DNA of 29,783 nucleotides from DASRRB01 sp036732755 (GTDB lineage Bacteria; Planctomycetota; B15-G4; SIAN01). The translations under genes were made by a program, and so were the position numbers. The DNA lies in the NCBI GenBank assembly GCA_036732755.1, contig DAINBU010000056.1:1-29783 (forward strand), read 5' to 3'. The notes below the pieces were generated by a model. The model was not told the DNA's origin and did not search any database. It saw nothing but the letters and a program-made list of their open reading frames with translations. Positions 7,459-15,370 of this stretch are shown piece by piece (the first letter of the stretch is position 1; each line of letters starts with the position of its first letter).

Positions 7459-8553
7459 GTGACCCCCGACCACGACGACAAGAAGGGCGACAGCAAGAGC
7501 ACGAAGGCGACGCCGGAGAAGTCGCACGGAGTGCTCTACCTCGGCATCGACCTCGGGACGTCGCGCACGTCGGTCGCGTCGAGCAACGGCGTGCGCGAGA
7601 CGGTGAGCAGCTGGGTCGGCTACCCCAAGGACGTCGTCTCGCGCAAGGCGCTCAAGCGCGACATCCTGTTCGGGGACGAGGCGCTCTCCCACCGACTCTC
7701 GCTCGACCTCTACCGGCCGCTCGCGAGCGGCGTGATCCAGCACAGCGACACGCCCGACTCCGTCGAGGCGAAGGCGCACCTGAAGGCGGCCCAGGACCTG
7801 ATCCGCCACGCGATCTCGCTGGCGCGGCCGCGCCCCGACGAGCTGATCTACGCCGTGGTCGGCTGCCCGGCGCAGTGCTCCTCGAAGAACAAGCGGGCGA
7901 TCCTCGACGCGGTGCGGCCGGTCGTCGACTCGGCGATCGTCGCCTCCGAGCCGTTCACGGTCGCGTACGGCATCGAGCAGCTCACCGACTGCCTCGTGAT
8001 CGACATCGGGGCCGGGACGACCGACCTGTGCCGGATGCACGGCACCTTCCCGTCCGACGAGGACCAGGTCACGAACGCCTTCGCCGGCGACTACGTCGAC
8101 CAGAAGCTCGTCGAGCTGCTCGGCAAGAGCTGCCCGGGCGCCTCCTTCACGGTCCACAAGGTGAAGGAGATCAAGGAGAAGTACTCCTTCGTCGGCGACA
8201 CGCGCGACCCGGTGCACGTCGACCTGCCCGTGAACGGCAAGCCGACGCGCTTCGAGATCAGCCAGCAGATGCGCGAGGCGTGCCGCTCGATCGTCCCGCC
8301 CATGGTCGACGCCATCCACAAACTGATCGCCTCCTTCGACTCCGACTTCCAGTCGCGCCTGAAGAACCACGTGATCCTGGGCGGCGGCGGCAGCCAGATG
8401 GGCGGCCTGCGGGAGATGCTCGAGGAGGAGATGCACGCGCGGCTCGGCGAGGGGCGCGTCGTGCGCGTCGACGAACCGGTCTACGGCGGCTCGAACGGCG
8501 CGCTCAAGATCGCGCACGACATGCCGGCGGAGTTCTGGGAGAAGCTCAAGTGA
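7459..8553 (+). CDS. MamK-like actin-family ATPase (bacterial actin filament protein)
   Basis: 364 residues, GTG start at 7459 with GAGGAA nine bases upstream. The actin/Hsp70 ATPase fold is explicit: phosphate-1 loop G29-I-D31-L-G-T-S, phosphate-2 loop D182-I-G-A-G-T-T-D, and adenosine loop G308-G-G-G-S312. E164, in SEPFTVAYG, aligns with the catalytic glutamate of MamK (E143), and D182 aligns with its D161. Recalled similarity to MamK of Magnetospirillum runs through most of the chain: SWVGYPKDVV, SLDLYRPLASGV, GTFPSDEDQVTNAFAGDYVD, KEKYSFVGDT, and the tail NGALKIAHDMPAEFWEKL. That is far closer than expected for MreB, ParM or DnaK. Differences are a longer Asp/Lys-rich N-terminus (~24 residues) and a ~7-residue insertion near 95. 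It should form cytoplasmic ATP-dependent filaments. No other magnetosome gene is present, so the cargo is unknown. The 3' end overlaps a convergent gene by eight bases. Confidence 0.92.
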   Translation: MTPDHDDKKGDSKSTKATPEKSHGVLYLGIDLGTSRTSVASSNGVRETVSSWVGYPKDVVSRKALKRDILFGDEALSHRLSLDLYRPLASGVIQHSDTPDSVEAKAHLKAAQDLIRHAISLARPRPDELIYAVVGCPAQCSSKNKRAILDAVRPVVDSAIVASEPFTVAYGIEQLTDCLVIDIGAGTTDLCRMHGTFPSDEDQVTNAFAGDYVDQKLVELLGKSCPGASFTVHKVKEIKEKYSFVGDTRDPVHVDLPVNGKPTRFEISQQMREACRSIVPPMVDAIHKLIASFDSDFQSRLKNHVILGGGGSQMGGLREMLEEEMHARLGEGRVVRVDEPVYGGSNGALKIAHDMPAEFWEKLK

Positions 8554-8899
8554 CCGACGCGGGAGCCGCTGTCGCCGGGGCTCCCAGCGCGGACTGAGCG
8601 GGACGAGGAGGACGGTCATCGCGCCGGGCGCGGTGCGCCGGCACGCCGAGCAGCTCCTCGATCGAGAGCGTCGTGCGGGCGCCGTCGCAGTCGAGGACGA
8701 CCTCGCGCAGGCCGCTCCGATCGATCCGACGTCCGACCACGACGATCTCGGCGTCGACGGAGAGAACCCGTTCTCGCTCGAGGCGCCACCGGCAGGCGAC
8801 CGGCAGCGCGGCGCGGCGACGTGCGCGAGAGAGCCGGGTGAGGAGGGCCGCGGTGCCGATCGAAACGACGATCCAGGCGGCGATCAGCGCGGGGAGCAT
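8546..8899 (-). CDS. Small membrane-anchored protein, unknown function
   Basis: 117 residues if started at the ATG at 8899, which begins directly with a hydrophobic segment (MLPALIAAWIVVSIGTAALL, one membrane helix) followed by the positive SRARRRA. An upstream in-frame ATG at 8959 would add 20 residues (MGVAEGES...); neither start has a clear ribosome binding site. A beta-rich soluble part follows (~35-85: WRLERERVLSVDAEIVVVGRRIDR, DCDGARTTLSIEELLGV), then an Ala/Pro/Arg-rich tail. The topology suggests a short N-terminal anchor with a cytoplasmic domain. It converges on the MamK-like gene and overlaps its last eight bases. Family not recognised. Confidence 0.55.
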   Translation of the reverse strand: MLPALIAAWIVVSIGTAALLTRLSRARRRAALPVACRWRLERERVLSVDAEIVVVGRRIDRSGLREVVLDCDGARTTLSIEELLGVPAHRARRDDRPPRPAQSALGAPATAAPASVT

Positions 8900-9023
8900 G
8901 GGGAGGTCCGTCGGGGGAACGGATCGCGCGGAGCGGGACTCCCCTTCGGCAACGCCCATGCCGCCGCCCGCCGCGCGGTGTTCCCCGCGGGAAGGACGGT
9001 GATCCAGCAGCGGAGGGGGATGT

Positions 9024-9059
9024 AATTCTCGGGTCGTTGTCGCCGGCGCGGGGAGAATT
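9024..9059. repeat. Inverted repeat with flanking direct repeats between two reverse-strand genes
   Basis: Arms aattctc (9024-9030) and gagaatt (9053-9059) are perfect over 7 bp with a 22-base spacer. The 9-base word gggtcgttg occurs at 9031-9039 and again at 9072-9080. The element lies between the DUF2459 stop codon and the small membrane protein gene. It could be a weak terminator for the former or an operator for the latter; nothing decides between them. Confidence 0.25.
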
Positions 9060-9080
9060 GCCGCCGGTTATGGGTCGTTG

Positions 9081-9098
9081 CGCGCGTCTCAGCGCGCG
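9081..9098 (-). terminator. GC hairpin straddling the DUF2459 stop codon
   Basis: Arms cgcgcg (9081-9086) and cgcgcg (9093-9098) pair around a 6-base loop that contains most of the stop codon (9089-9091). No T-run follows on the reverse strand. Confidence 0.25.
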
Positions 9099-9817
9099 AG
9101 GAAGCGCAGCACGTCGCCCGCGAACGGCGTCCACAGCCCCGTCTTCACGCCGGTCTTCCGCAGCCCCTCGCCCGTCCACGCGTTGCAGGTCCGGACCAGG
9201 TTGTAGCTGCCGGTCGACTCGAAGAAGCGGTCCTGCTTCGTGTAGCCCGGATGCGCGATCGGGATGGCGCGGCCCGACGCGTCGCGCGCGAAGGAGGCCA
9301 GGAGGAAGTCGCGGAGGTCGCGGTACTGCGGCTCGGTGAGCACGAGCCGGCGGAGCGACTCCTCCTCTTTCGGCGGCCAGCGCAGCCACGTCACGTGCAC
9401 CGCCGAGCCGTCGAGCCCGAGGGTGGCGGCGACGGCGACGCGCACGGTGAGGTGCTCCCAGTCGGGGACCTCGAGGTAGAAGCCGCGGTCGCCCCAGCCG
9501 ATCTCGACGTACTGGAAGTCGACGCCGACCTCCTCGAACGCCTCGCGCGGGACCGTCTGCGACCAGTCGACCGCCTGCGTGCGCGCCGGGACGATGAAGT
9601 CGGTGTGCACGCCGTTCGAGAGGACCCAGACCTCGACGCCGTTCTCCGCCGGCTTCCAGTCGTCGTTCACCGGGATGCGCGACAGCACGAGCGCCAGCAC
9701 GCCCCAGAGCGCGCCGAGCACGAGCAGGAGGACGACCAGGCGCCACACGAGGCGCCCGACGCGTCGCCAGAGCGGGCGCTTGGGCGCGCTCGCCGTCGTC
9801 TCGATCGGTGGGCTCAC
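9089..9817 (-). CDS. DUF2459 family membrane-anchored protein
   Basis: 242 residues. The GTG at 9817 is chosen because AGGAG lies six bases upstream; the upstream ATG at 9859 would add 14 residues and has no such site. A Pro/Arg-rich N-terminus leads into one membrane helix (~20-42, LVVLLLVLGALWGVLALVL). The rest should lie outside the membrane and carries the signature phrases of DUF2459 (TIGR02117, once called 'urease region'): VWVLSNGVHTDFIVP, EIGWGDRGFYLEVPDWEHL, SYNLVRTCNAWTGEGLRKTG and WTPFAGDV near the end. The conserved N-G-V-H-T, GWGD and TCN-W residues suggest a papain- or NlpC-like active site, but the family has no proven function that I know of. It is transcribed divergently from the cytochrome-type gene at 10008. 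Confidence 0.88.
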   Translation of the reverse strand: MSPPIETTASAPKRPLWRRVGRLVWRLVVLLLVLGALWGVLALVLSRIPVNDDWKPAENGVEVWVLSNGVHTDFIVPARTQAVDWSQTVPREAFEEVGVDFQYVEIGWGDRGFYLEVPDWEHLTVRVAVAATLGLDGSAVHVTWLRWPPKEEESLRRLVLTEPQYRDLRDFLLASFARDASGRAIPIAHPGYTKQDRFFESTGSYNLVRTCNAWTGEGLRKTGVKTGLWTPFAGDVLRFLAR

Positions 9818-9971
9818 CGGTGGCTCCTCATGGACTGCGGAACATACGGAAGGCGACATCGGGAATGGGCCCGGGCCGACTTGAAATCGTATGGCCGGCG
9901 GCGCTTCGCCCTGGAGAGGCGCCTCGCCTCCGGCGCCGTCCGACTTGCGCAGGGGCGCCCGAAGCCTTTGA

Positions 9972-9999
9972 CTCACGGGTCTCGGACGAGACACGTGAG
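9972..9999 (+). promoter_or_regulatory. Strong hairpin/dyad overlapping the ribosome binding site of the DUF1549 gene
   Basis: Outer arms ctcacg (9972-9977) and cgtgag (9994-9999), one G-A mismatch, and inner arms gtctc (9979-9983) and gagac (9988-9992) give 11 Watson-Crick pairs around a GGAC loop. The 3' arm includes the first three bases of the likely ribosome binding site GAGGG (9997-10001), and the start codon is at 10008. As RNA it would hide the ribosome binding site; as DNA it is a 28-bp dyad suited to a dimeric repressor. It lies in the 190-base divergent spacer shared with the DUF2459 gene. Confidence 0.5.
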
Positions 10000-10007
10000 G
10001 GTGATGC

Positions 10008-13000
10008 ATGGGCTTCTCGACGCGACGTTTCGCGCCCTCGCGGTGCACGAACGCGCTCGCCGTCGGGCTCGCGGCTGCCGCAACCGCGTTCGCCGCCGGG
10101 GCCGCCACAGGGGACGCTCCCTCCGGGGACGGCGGCGCCCCCGCGGCCCCGGGCGCGGCGCACGACGCCGCGACGATCCGCTACGACCGCGACGTCCGGC
10201 CGCTCCTCTCCGACCGCTGCTTCAAGTGCCACGGGCGCGACGAGTCGAAGCGCAAGGCGAAGCTGCGCCTCGACGATGCGACGAACGCCGGCGAGGCGCA
10301 CGCGCGCGGGACGCCGATCGTGCCGGGCGACCCCGACGCGAGCGAGCTCCTCGAGCGGATCGCCAGCGACGACCCCAAGCGCCTCATGCCGCCGCCCGGC
10401 AGCAACAAGCGGCCGTTCCATCCCGAGGAGCAGGCGCTGCTGCGCCGCTGGATCGAGCAGGGGGCGAAGTACGAGGAGCACTGGGCCTTCGTCGCGCCGC
10501 GCCGCCCGCCGCTGCCCGAGGTGAAGGAGGCGGCGTGGTGCGCCACGCCGGTCGACCGCTTCATCGTTGCAAATCTCGAAAGGGAAGGCGTCGCGCCGGG
10601 ACCCGAAGCGCCGCCCGAGACGCAGCTGCGCCGCCTCTTCCTCGACCTCACGGGATTGCCGCCGACGCCCGAGGAGCTCGACGCCTTCCTCGCCGATGCG
10701 CGCCCCGACGCGTGGGAGCGCGCGGTCGACCGCATCTTCTCCGAGGAGCCCTATCGCAGTCGCTACGCCGAGCGCATGGCGACGCCGTGGCTCGACGCGG
10801 CGCGCTACGCCGACACCTGCGGCATCCACACCGACGCGGGACGCCAGATCTGGCCGTGGCGTGACTGGGTGCTCCACGCGTTCCGCGACCACCTCCCCTT
10901 CGACCGCTTCGTCGTCGAGCAGCTCGCCGGCGACCTGCTGCCCGGCGCGACCGAGGCGCAGAAGGTCGCGAGCGGCTTCCAGCGCAACCACGTCACGACC
11001 GACGAAGGGGGCGCGATCGCCGAGGAGTACCTGGTCGAGTACGCCGTCGACCGCACCGCGACGCTCGGCAGCGTCTTCCTCGCGCTGACGCTCGGCTGCG
11101 CCCGCTGCCACGAGCACAAGTACGACCCGATCTCGCACGAGGACTTCTTCCGCGTCTACGCCTTCTTCGACTCGATCGAGGAGCCCGGCCTCTACTCGCA
11201 GCTCCCCGATCCCAATCGCGCCTTCGAGCCGTCGATGAAGGTCCCCTCGCCCGCGCTCTCGAAGGAGATCGCGACGGCGAAGGAGGAGCTCGAACGCGCG
11301 AAGGCGGAGCTCGAGTCGACCACGCCCGAGGAGCGCGCGCTCGAGGCGAAGTTCCTCGCCGACCTGCCCGCCGACGTCGGGCTGGCGTGGGCGCCGACGC
11401 GCCTCGTCTCCGCGTCGGCGCGCAGCGGCGCGAGCGCGACGCCGCAGCAAGACGGCTCGGTCCTCTTCGGCGGCGAGAACCCGGCGCGCGACGACCACGA
11501 CCTCGTGCTGCGGACCGAGGCGTCGCGATTGCGCGTACTCGCCCTCGAGGCGCTCGAGGATCCGAGCCTGCCGATGGGGCGGGTCGGTCGCGCCCCCAAC
11601 GGCAACGCGGTGCTCTCGGGCGTCGAGGTCGAGGCGGTCTCCGTCGCCGACCCGGCGCGGCGCGAGACGGTGCTGTTCGCGTGGGCCTGGGCCGACCACG
11701 AGCAGCCCGACGGCGACCACCGCGTCGTGAACCTGCTCGAGAACGGCGACGCGCTCGGCTGGGCCGTCGACGCCCACCGCGTGCAGGGCGAGCGCGTCGC
11801 GCTGCTGCTCGCGGAGAAGCCGTTCGGCTTCGAGGGCGGCACCGAGCTGCACGTGACGCTGCAGTACTACTCGGTCTACGCGCAACACACCTTCGGCCGC
11901 GTCCGCGTGACCGTCGGGGACCTCGGCGACCGCGGCCGCGAGCGGCTCGCCGTCGCGAAGAGCGGCTGGTACGTGACCGGCCCCTTCCTCGCCGACTCCG
12001 GCAAGAACGCCTACGACCAGCCCTTCGGCCCCGAGTCGGACGGCACGCTCGACCTCGCGAAGAACTTCGGCGGCGGCAACCAGGCGTGGCGCTTCGACGC
12101 CGCCTTCAAGGACGCGCAGGTGAACCCGCTCGCGGACGGCGTGAACGCGAGCTATGTCGCGCGCCGCATTTTTTCGCCGACCGCGCGCAAGGTCGAGGTC
12201 GCGCTCGGCAGCGACGACGGCTTCCGCCTCTTCCTGAACGGGAAGGAGGTGGCGTCGAACCGGATCGACCGCGCGGCCGCGCCGAACCAGGACAAGGCGA
12301 CTCTCGACCTCGTCGCCGGCACGAACGTGGTCGTCTTCAAGATCGTGAACACGGGTGGCGACGCCGGCTTCTACTGGCGCGCGCTCGACCGTGCCGACGA
12401 GCTCGCGGGCGACCTGACCGCGGCGCTCCTGCCGGCGGGCGCGCGCTCGCCGGCGCTCGCGAAGCGGCTCCATGAAGGGTGGCGGTCCTCGTTCTCCCCC
12501 GAACACCGCCTCCGCCGCGAGCGTGTCGCCGGCCTCGAGACGCGCCTCGCCGAGCTCGACAAGAAAACGCCGCAGACGATGGTGATGCAGGAGCTCGCGA
12601 CGCCGCGCCAGACCTTCGTCCTGAAACGCGGCGAATACGACAAGCCCGACCAGGAGCGGCCGGTCGAGCGGGCCATCCCGGCGGCGCTCGGCAAGCTCCC
12701 CGACGGAGCCCCGAAGAACCGGCTCGGCCTCGCGCAGTGGCTGGTCGCTCCCGAGAACCCGCTGGTCGCGCGCGTCGCCGTCAACCGCTGGTGGGAGATG
12801 CTGTTCGGGACCGGCCTCGTGCGTTCGAGCGAGGACTTCGGCCTGCAGGGCGAGTGGCCGAGCCATCCCGAGCTCCTGGACTGGCTCGCGGTCGAGCTGC
12901 GCGAGAACGGCTGGAGCGTGGAGAGGACGCTGAAGCTCCTCGTCACGAGCCGCACCTACCGCCAGTCGTCGCGCACGCGGCCCGACGTGCAGGCGCGCGA

Positions 13001-13685
13001 TCCCGAGGACCGCTGGCTCGCCTGGTTCCCGCGCCAGCGGCTGTGCGCCGAGGCGATCCGCGACCAGGCGCTCTACGTCTCGGGCCTGCTGGTCGAGCAG
13101 CTCGGCGGGCCTTCGGTCAAGCCCTACCAGCCCGACGGACTCTGGAACGAGGTGGCGATGCCCGCCTCGAACACGCGCACGTTCGTGCGCGGCCAGGGCG
13201 ACGAGCTGTGGCGGCGCAGCCTCTACACGTATTGGAAGCGCGCCTGCCCGCCGCCCTCACTGCAGACGTTCGACGCGCCGACGCGCGAGTCGTGCACGAT
13301 CCGCCGCACCTCGACCGACACGCCGCTGCAGGCGCTCGTCCTCTGGAACGACGAGCAGTTCGTCGAGGCGGCGCGCGCGCTCGCGCAGCGGACGCTCGCC
13401 GAGCAGGCACCGGCCGGCGCGCCGCCGCTCGACGACGCGGCGCGCCTCGCGACGATGGTGCGCCGCTGCACCGGCCGGCGCCCCGGAGCCGCGGAGGTCG
13501 CGCGTCTTTCGGCCGTGCTGACGGAGTTCCGGCGCCGCTACGAGGCGGCGCCCGCCGACGCGGAGAAGCTGGTCAAGGTCGGCATGGCGCCGGTGAGCCG
13601 CGACGTCGCGCTGCCCGAGCTCGCCGCCTGGACGCTGGTCGCCAACGCGCTGCTCGCCCTCGACGCGACGCTCTGCCGCGACTGA
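10008..13685 (+). CDS. Secreted planctomycete-type cytochrome: PSCyt1 + DUF1549 + DUF1553 protein with inserted beta domains
   Basis: 1225 residues with a signal peptide (to ~32). A PSCyt1 (cytochrome-c-like) domain at ~55-150 carries the haem motif C71-F-K-C-H75 and the typical MPPP region. DUF1549 follows (~170-400: LFLDLTGLPPTPEEL, DAARYADTCG) and contains a second haem-type motif C364-A-R-C-H368 (GCARCHEHKYDP). A ~450-residue insert (~430-860) has a short coiled coil, a jelly-roll-like part (LHVTLQYYSVYAQHTFGRVRV) and a PA14/CBM-like part (VALGSDDGFRLFLNGKEVA), suggesting carbohydrate binding. DUF1553 is C-terminal (~890-1190: NPLVARVAVNRWWEMLFGTG, TSTDTPLQALVLWND). The family is secreted; its reaction is not established, but it is often linked to oxidative polysaccharide use. 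The DUF1501 gene begins 15 bases downstream, the usual partner order. Confidence 0.93.
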   Translation: MGFSTRRFAPSRCTNALAVGLAAAATAFAAGAATGDAPSGDGGAPAAPGAAHDAATIRYDRDVRPLLSDRCFKCHGRDESKRKAKLRLDDATNAGEAHARGTPIVPGDPDASELLERIASDDPKRLMPPPGSNKRPFHPEEQALLRRWIEQGAKYEEHWAFVAPRRPPLPEVKEAAWCATPVDRFIVANLEREGVAPGPEAPPETQLRRLFLDLTGLPPTPEELDAFLADARPDAWERAVDRIFSEEPYRSRYAERMATPWLDAARYADTCGIHTDAGRQIWPWRDWVLHAFRDHLPFDRFVVEQLAGDLLPGATEAQKVASGFQRNHVTTDEGGAIAEEYLVEYAVDRTATLGSVFLALTLGCARCHEHKYDPISHEDFFRVYAFFDSIEEPGLYSQLPDPNRAFEPSMKVPSPALSKEIATAKEELERAKAELESTTPEERALEAKFLADLPADVGLAWAPTRLVSASARSGASATPQQDGSVLFGGENPARDDHDLVLRTEASRLRVLALEALEDPSLPMGRVGRAPNGNAVLSGVEVEAVSVADPARRETVLFAWAWADHEQPDGDHRVVNLLENGDALGWAVDAHRVQGERVALLLAEKPFGFEGGTELHVTLQYYSVYAQHTFGRVRVTVGDLGDRGRERLAVAKSGWYVTGPFLADSGKNAYDQPFGPESDGTLDLAKNFGGGNQAWRFDAAFKDAQVNPLADGVNASYVARRIFSPTARKVEVALGSDDGFRLFLNGKEVASNRIDRAAAPNQDKATLDLVAGTNVVVFKIVNTGGDAGFYWRALDRADELAGDLTAALLPAGARSPALAKRLHEGWRSSFSPEHRLRRERVAGLETRLAELDKKTPQTMVMQELATPRQTFVLKRGEYDKPDQERPVERAIPAALGKLPDGAPKNRLGLAQWLVAPENPLVARVAVNRWWEMLFGTGLVRSSEDFGLQGEWPSHPELLDWLAVELRENGWSVERTLKLLVTSRTYRQSSRTRPDVQARDPEDRWLAWFPRQRLCAEAIRDQALYVSGLLVEQLGGPSVKPYQPDGLWNEVAMPASNTRTFVRGQGDELWRRSLYTYWKRACPPPSLQTFDAPTRESCTIRRTSTDTPLQALVLWNDEQFVEAARALAQRTLAEQAPAGAPPLDDAARLATMVRRCTGRRPGAAEVARLSAVLTEFRRRYEAAPADAEKLVKVGMAPVSRDVALPELAAWTLVANALLALDATLCRD

Positions 13686-13700
13686 GAGACGGAGGACTCC

Positions 13701-15176
13701 ATGGATCCGATGCGCGAACGCGGGCTGCTCTTCACGCGGCGCCGCTTCTTCGCCCGCACCGCGCACACGCTCGGCGCGGCGCTCGGCACGACCGCGCTCG
13801 CGCAGCTCCTCGGCGGGCGCGCGCTCGCCGCGGGCGTCCCCGCTCGCGCGCACGACGCCCTCGCGCCGCTCGGCCCGCACTTCGCGCCCCGGGCGAAGCG
13901 CGTCATCTACCTCCACATGGAAGGGGCGCCGAGCCAGCTCGACCTCTTCGACTACAAGCCCGGCCTGAAAGATCGCTTCGACCAGGACCTGCCCGACTCC
14001 GTCCGCCAAGGCCAGCGGCTCACCGGCATGACGAGCGGGCAGGCGCGCTTCCCCGTCGCCCCGTCGATCTTCAAGTTCACGCGCTACGCGAACCGGGCCG
14101 ACGGCGTCTGGATCAGCGAGCTCATGCCCCACCTCGGCACGGTGGCCGACCGCCTCTGCTTCATCCACTCGATGAACACCGACGCGATCAACCACGAGCC
14201 GGCGATCACCTTCTTCCAGACCGGCAACCAGCAGCCGGGGCGGCCGTCGTTCGGCGCGTGGGCGAGCTACGGGCTCGGCTCGCTGAACGAGAACCTGCCG
14301 ACCTTCGTGGTCCTGATCACGCAGGGCTTCGGGAACATGCAGGCGCTCTCGGCGCGCTTCTGGGGCAGCGGCTTCCTGCCGGGCCAGTTCCAGGGCTGCA
14401 AGCTGCGCAGCGCGGGCGACCCGGTGCTCTACCTCACCGATCCCGCCGGCGTCACGCGCGCCGACCGCCGCCGCCTGCTCGACCTCGTCTCGTCGCTGAA
14501 CCAGGACGAGGCGGAGCGCACGCTCGACCCGGAGATCCAGACGCGCATCGCGCAGGCGGAGATGGCCTACCGCATGCAGATGTCGGTGCCCGACCTCGTC
14601 GACCTCACGAAGGAGGACGCGGCGACGCTCGCGGCGTACGGGCCCGACGTCCAGAAGCCCGGCACGTTCGCGGCGAACTGCCTCCTCGCGCGGCGGCTCG
14701 CCGAGCGCGGCGTGCGCTTCATCCAGCTCTACATGCGCGGCTGGGACCAGCACGGCAACCTGCCGGGGGAGATCCGGCTGCAGGCGAAGGCGGTCGACCA
14801 GCCGATCGCGGCGCTGATCGGCGACCTCGAGCAGCGCGGGCTGCTCGACGACACGCTGGTCCTGTGGGCGGGCGAGTTCGGGCGCACCGTCTACAGCCAG
14901 GGGACGCTGACGGCGGACAACTACGGGCGCGACCACCATCCGCGCTGCTTCACGCTCTGGCTCGCGGGCGGCGGCATCCGTCCGGGCATCACGTGGGGCA
15001 AGACCGACGACTTCTCCTACAACATCGTCGAGAACCCGGTCGACGTGCACGACCTGCACGCGACGATGCTCCACCTGCTCGGCTTCGACCACGAGCGCCT
15101 GACGTGGCGCCATCAAGGTCGCGACTTCCGCCTCACCGACGTCTTCGGGAAGGTCGTCCCCGAGTTGCTCGCCTGA
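13701..15176 (+). CDS. DUF1501 family protein, Tat-exported, alkaline-phosphatase/sulfatase-like fold
   Basis: 491 residues. The N-terminus T-R-R-R-F-F (~12-17) followed by a moderately hydrophobic stretch is a twin-arginine signal. Mature-chain motifs of DUF1501 are present: VIYLHMEGAPSQLDLFDYKP, DRLCFIHSMNTDAINHEPA, FIQLYMRGWDQHGN, LVLWAGEFGRTVYSQ, GRDHHPRCFTLWLAGGGI and the final DLHATMLHLLGFDHERLTWR. The Asp/His pattern is that of the alkaline phosphatase superfamily, and the family is often called sulfatase-like; no substrate is known. The start ATG has GGAGG shortly upstream and lies 15 bases after the DUF1549/DUF1553 gene, so the two form one operon and probably act together outside the cytoplasm. 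Confidence 0.94.
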   Translation: MDPMRERGLLFTRRRFFARTAHTLGAALGTTALAQLLGGRALAAGVPARAHDALAPLGPHFAPRAKRVIYLHMEGAPSQLDLFDYKPGLKDRFDQDLPDSVRQGQRLTGMTSGQARFPVAPSIFKFTRYANRADGVWISELMPHLGTVADRLCFIHSMNTDAINHEPAITFFQTGNQQPGRPSFGAWASYGLGSLNENLPTFVVLITQGFGNMQALSARFWGSGFLPGQFQGCKLRSAGDPVLYLTDPAGVTRADRRRLLDLVSSLNQDEAERTLDPEIQTRIAQAEMAYRMQMSVPDLVDLTKEDAATLAAYGPDVQKPGTFAANCLLARRLAERGVRFIQLYMRGWDQHGNLPGEIRLQAKAVDQPIAALIGDLEQRGLLDDTLVLWAGEFGRTVYSQGTLTADNYGRDHHPRCFTLWLAGGGIRPGITWGKTDDFSYNIVENPVDVHDLHATMLHLLGFDHERLTWRHQGRDFRLTDVFGKVVPELLA

Positions 15177-15286
15177 CCGACTGCTGAGCGGCAGCCCCCG
15201 CGCGCTCCGGAAGCCCGTCTCCCCGGGGGAGGGTGCGTCCGGAAAAAAATCGGGAGGCCGTGTCGAAGTCGCGGATGCTCGTTCGT

Positions 15287-15308
15287 CGTGGCTGCGACGG
15301 CAACCACG
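15287..15308 (+). promoter_or_regulatory. Hairpin in the leader of the YCII gene
   Basis: Pairs 15287-15291 with 15304-15308 and 15293-15295 with 15300-15302 (one mismatch) give 8 bp around a GACG loop, 63 bases before the YCII start. A run of seven A residues at 15243-15249 lies upstream and could mark the promoter region. The 194-base spacer (15177-15370) holds nothing else recognisable. Confidence 0.2.
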
Positions 15309-15370
15309 AGACGGGCGGACGCGCGGCGGTTCCGCGACGCGGCTCGGCTCACGACGAAAGGAAGACTTCG

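Noticed and set aside
6579..8553. Part of a magnetosome island
   Set aside because: No mamA/B/E/M/O/P/Q or mad-type gene occurs anywhere in the window, so only the actin-like gene supports it.
8633..9025. Forward-strand frames opposite the small reverse-strand membrane protein
   Set aside because: Their products are Arg/Ala/Gly-rich without any hydrophobic or conserved segment; the reverse frame has a membrane helix and balanced beta-rich sequence.
9828..12866. Long reverse-strand frame opposite the DUF1549/DUF1553 gene
   Set aside because: No domain and biased composition; the forward frame has unmistakable conserved motifs.
15241..15250. A-run after the DUF1501 gene as a reverse-strand T-run terminator
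   Set aside because: No reverse-strand gene lies immediately upstream of it on that strand, and no stable stem directly abuts the run.
15233..15370. Longer N-terminus for the YCII protein
   Set aside because: The added sequence is not conserved-looking, and AAGGAAG plus the family-typical MRFIALM mark the start at 15371.
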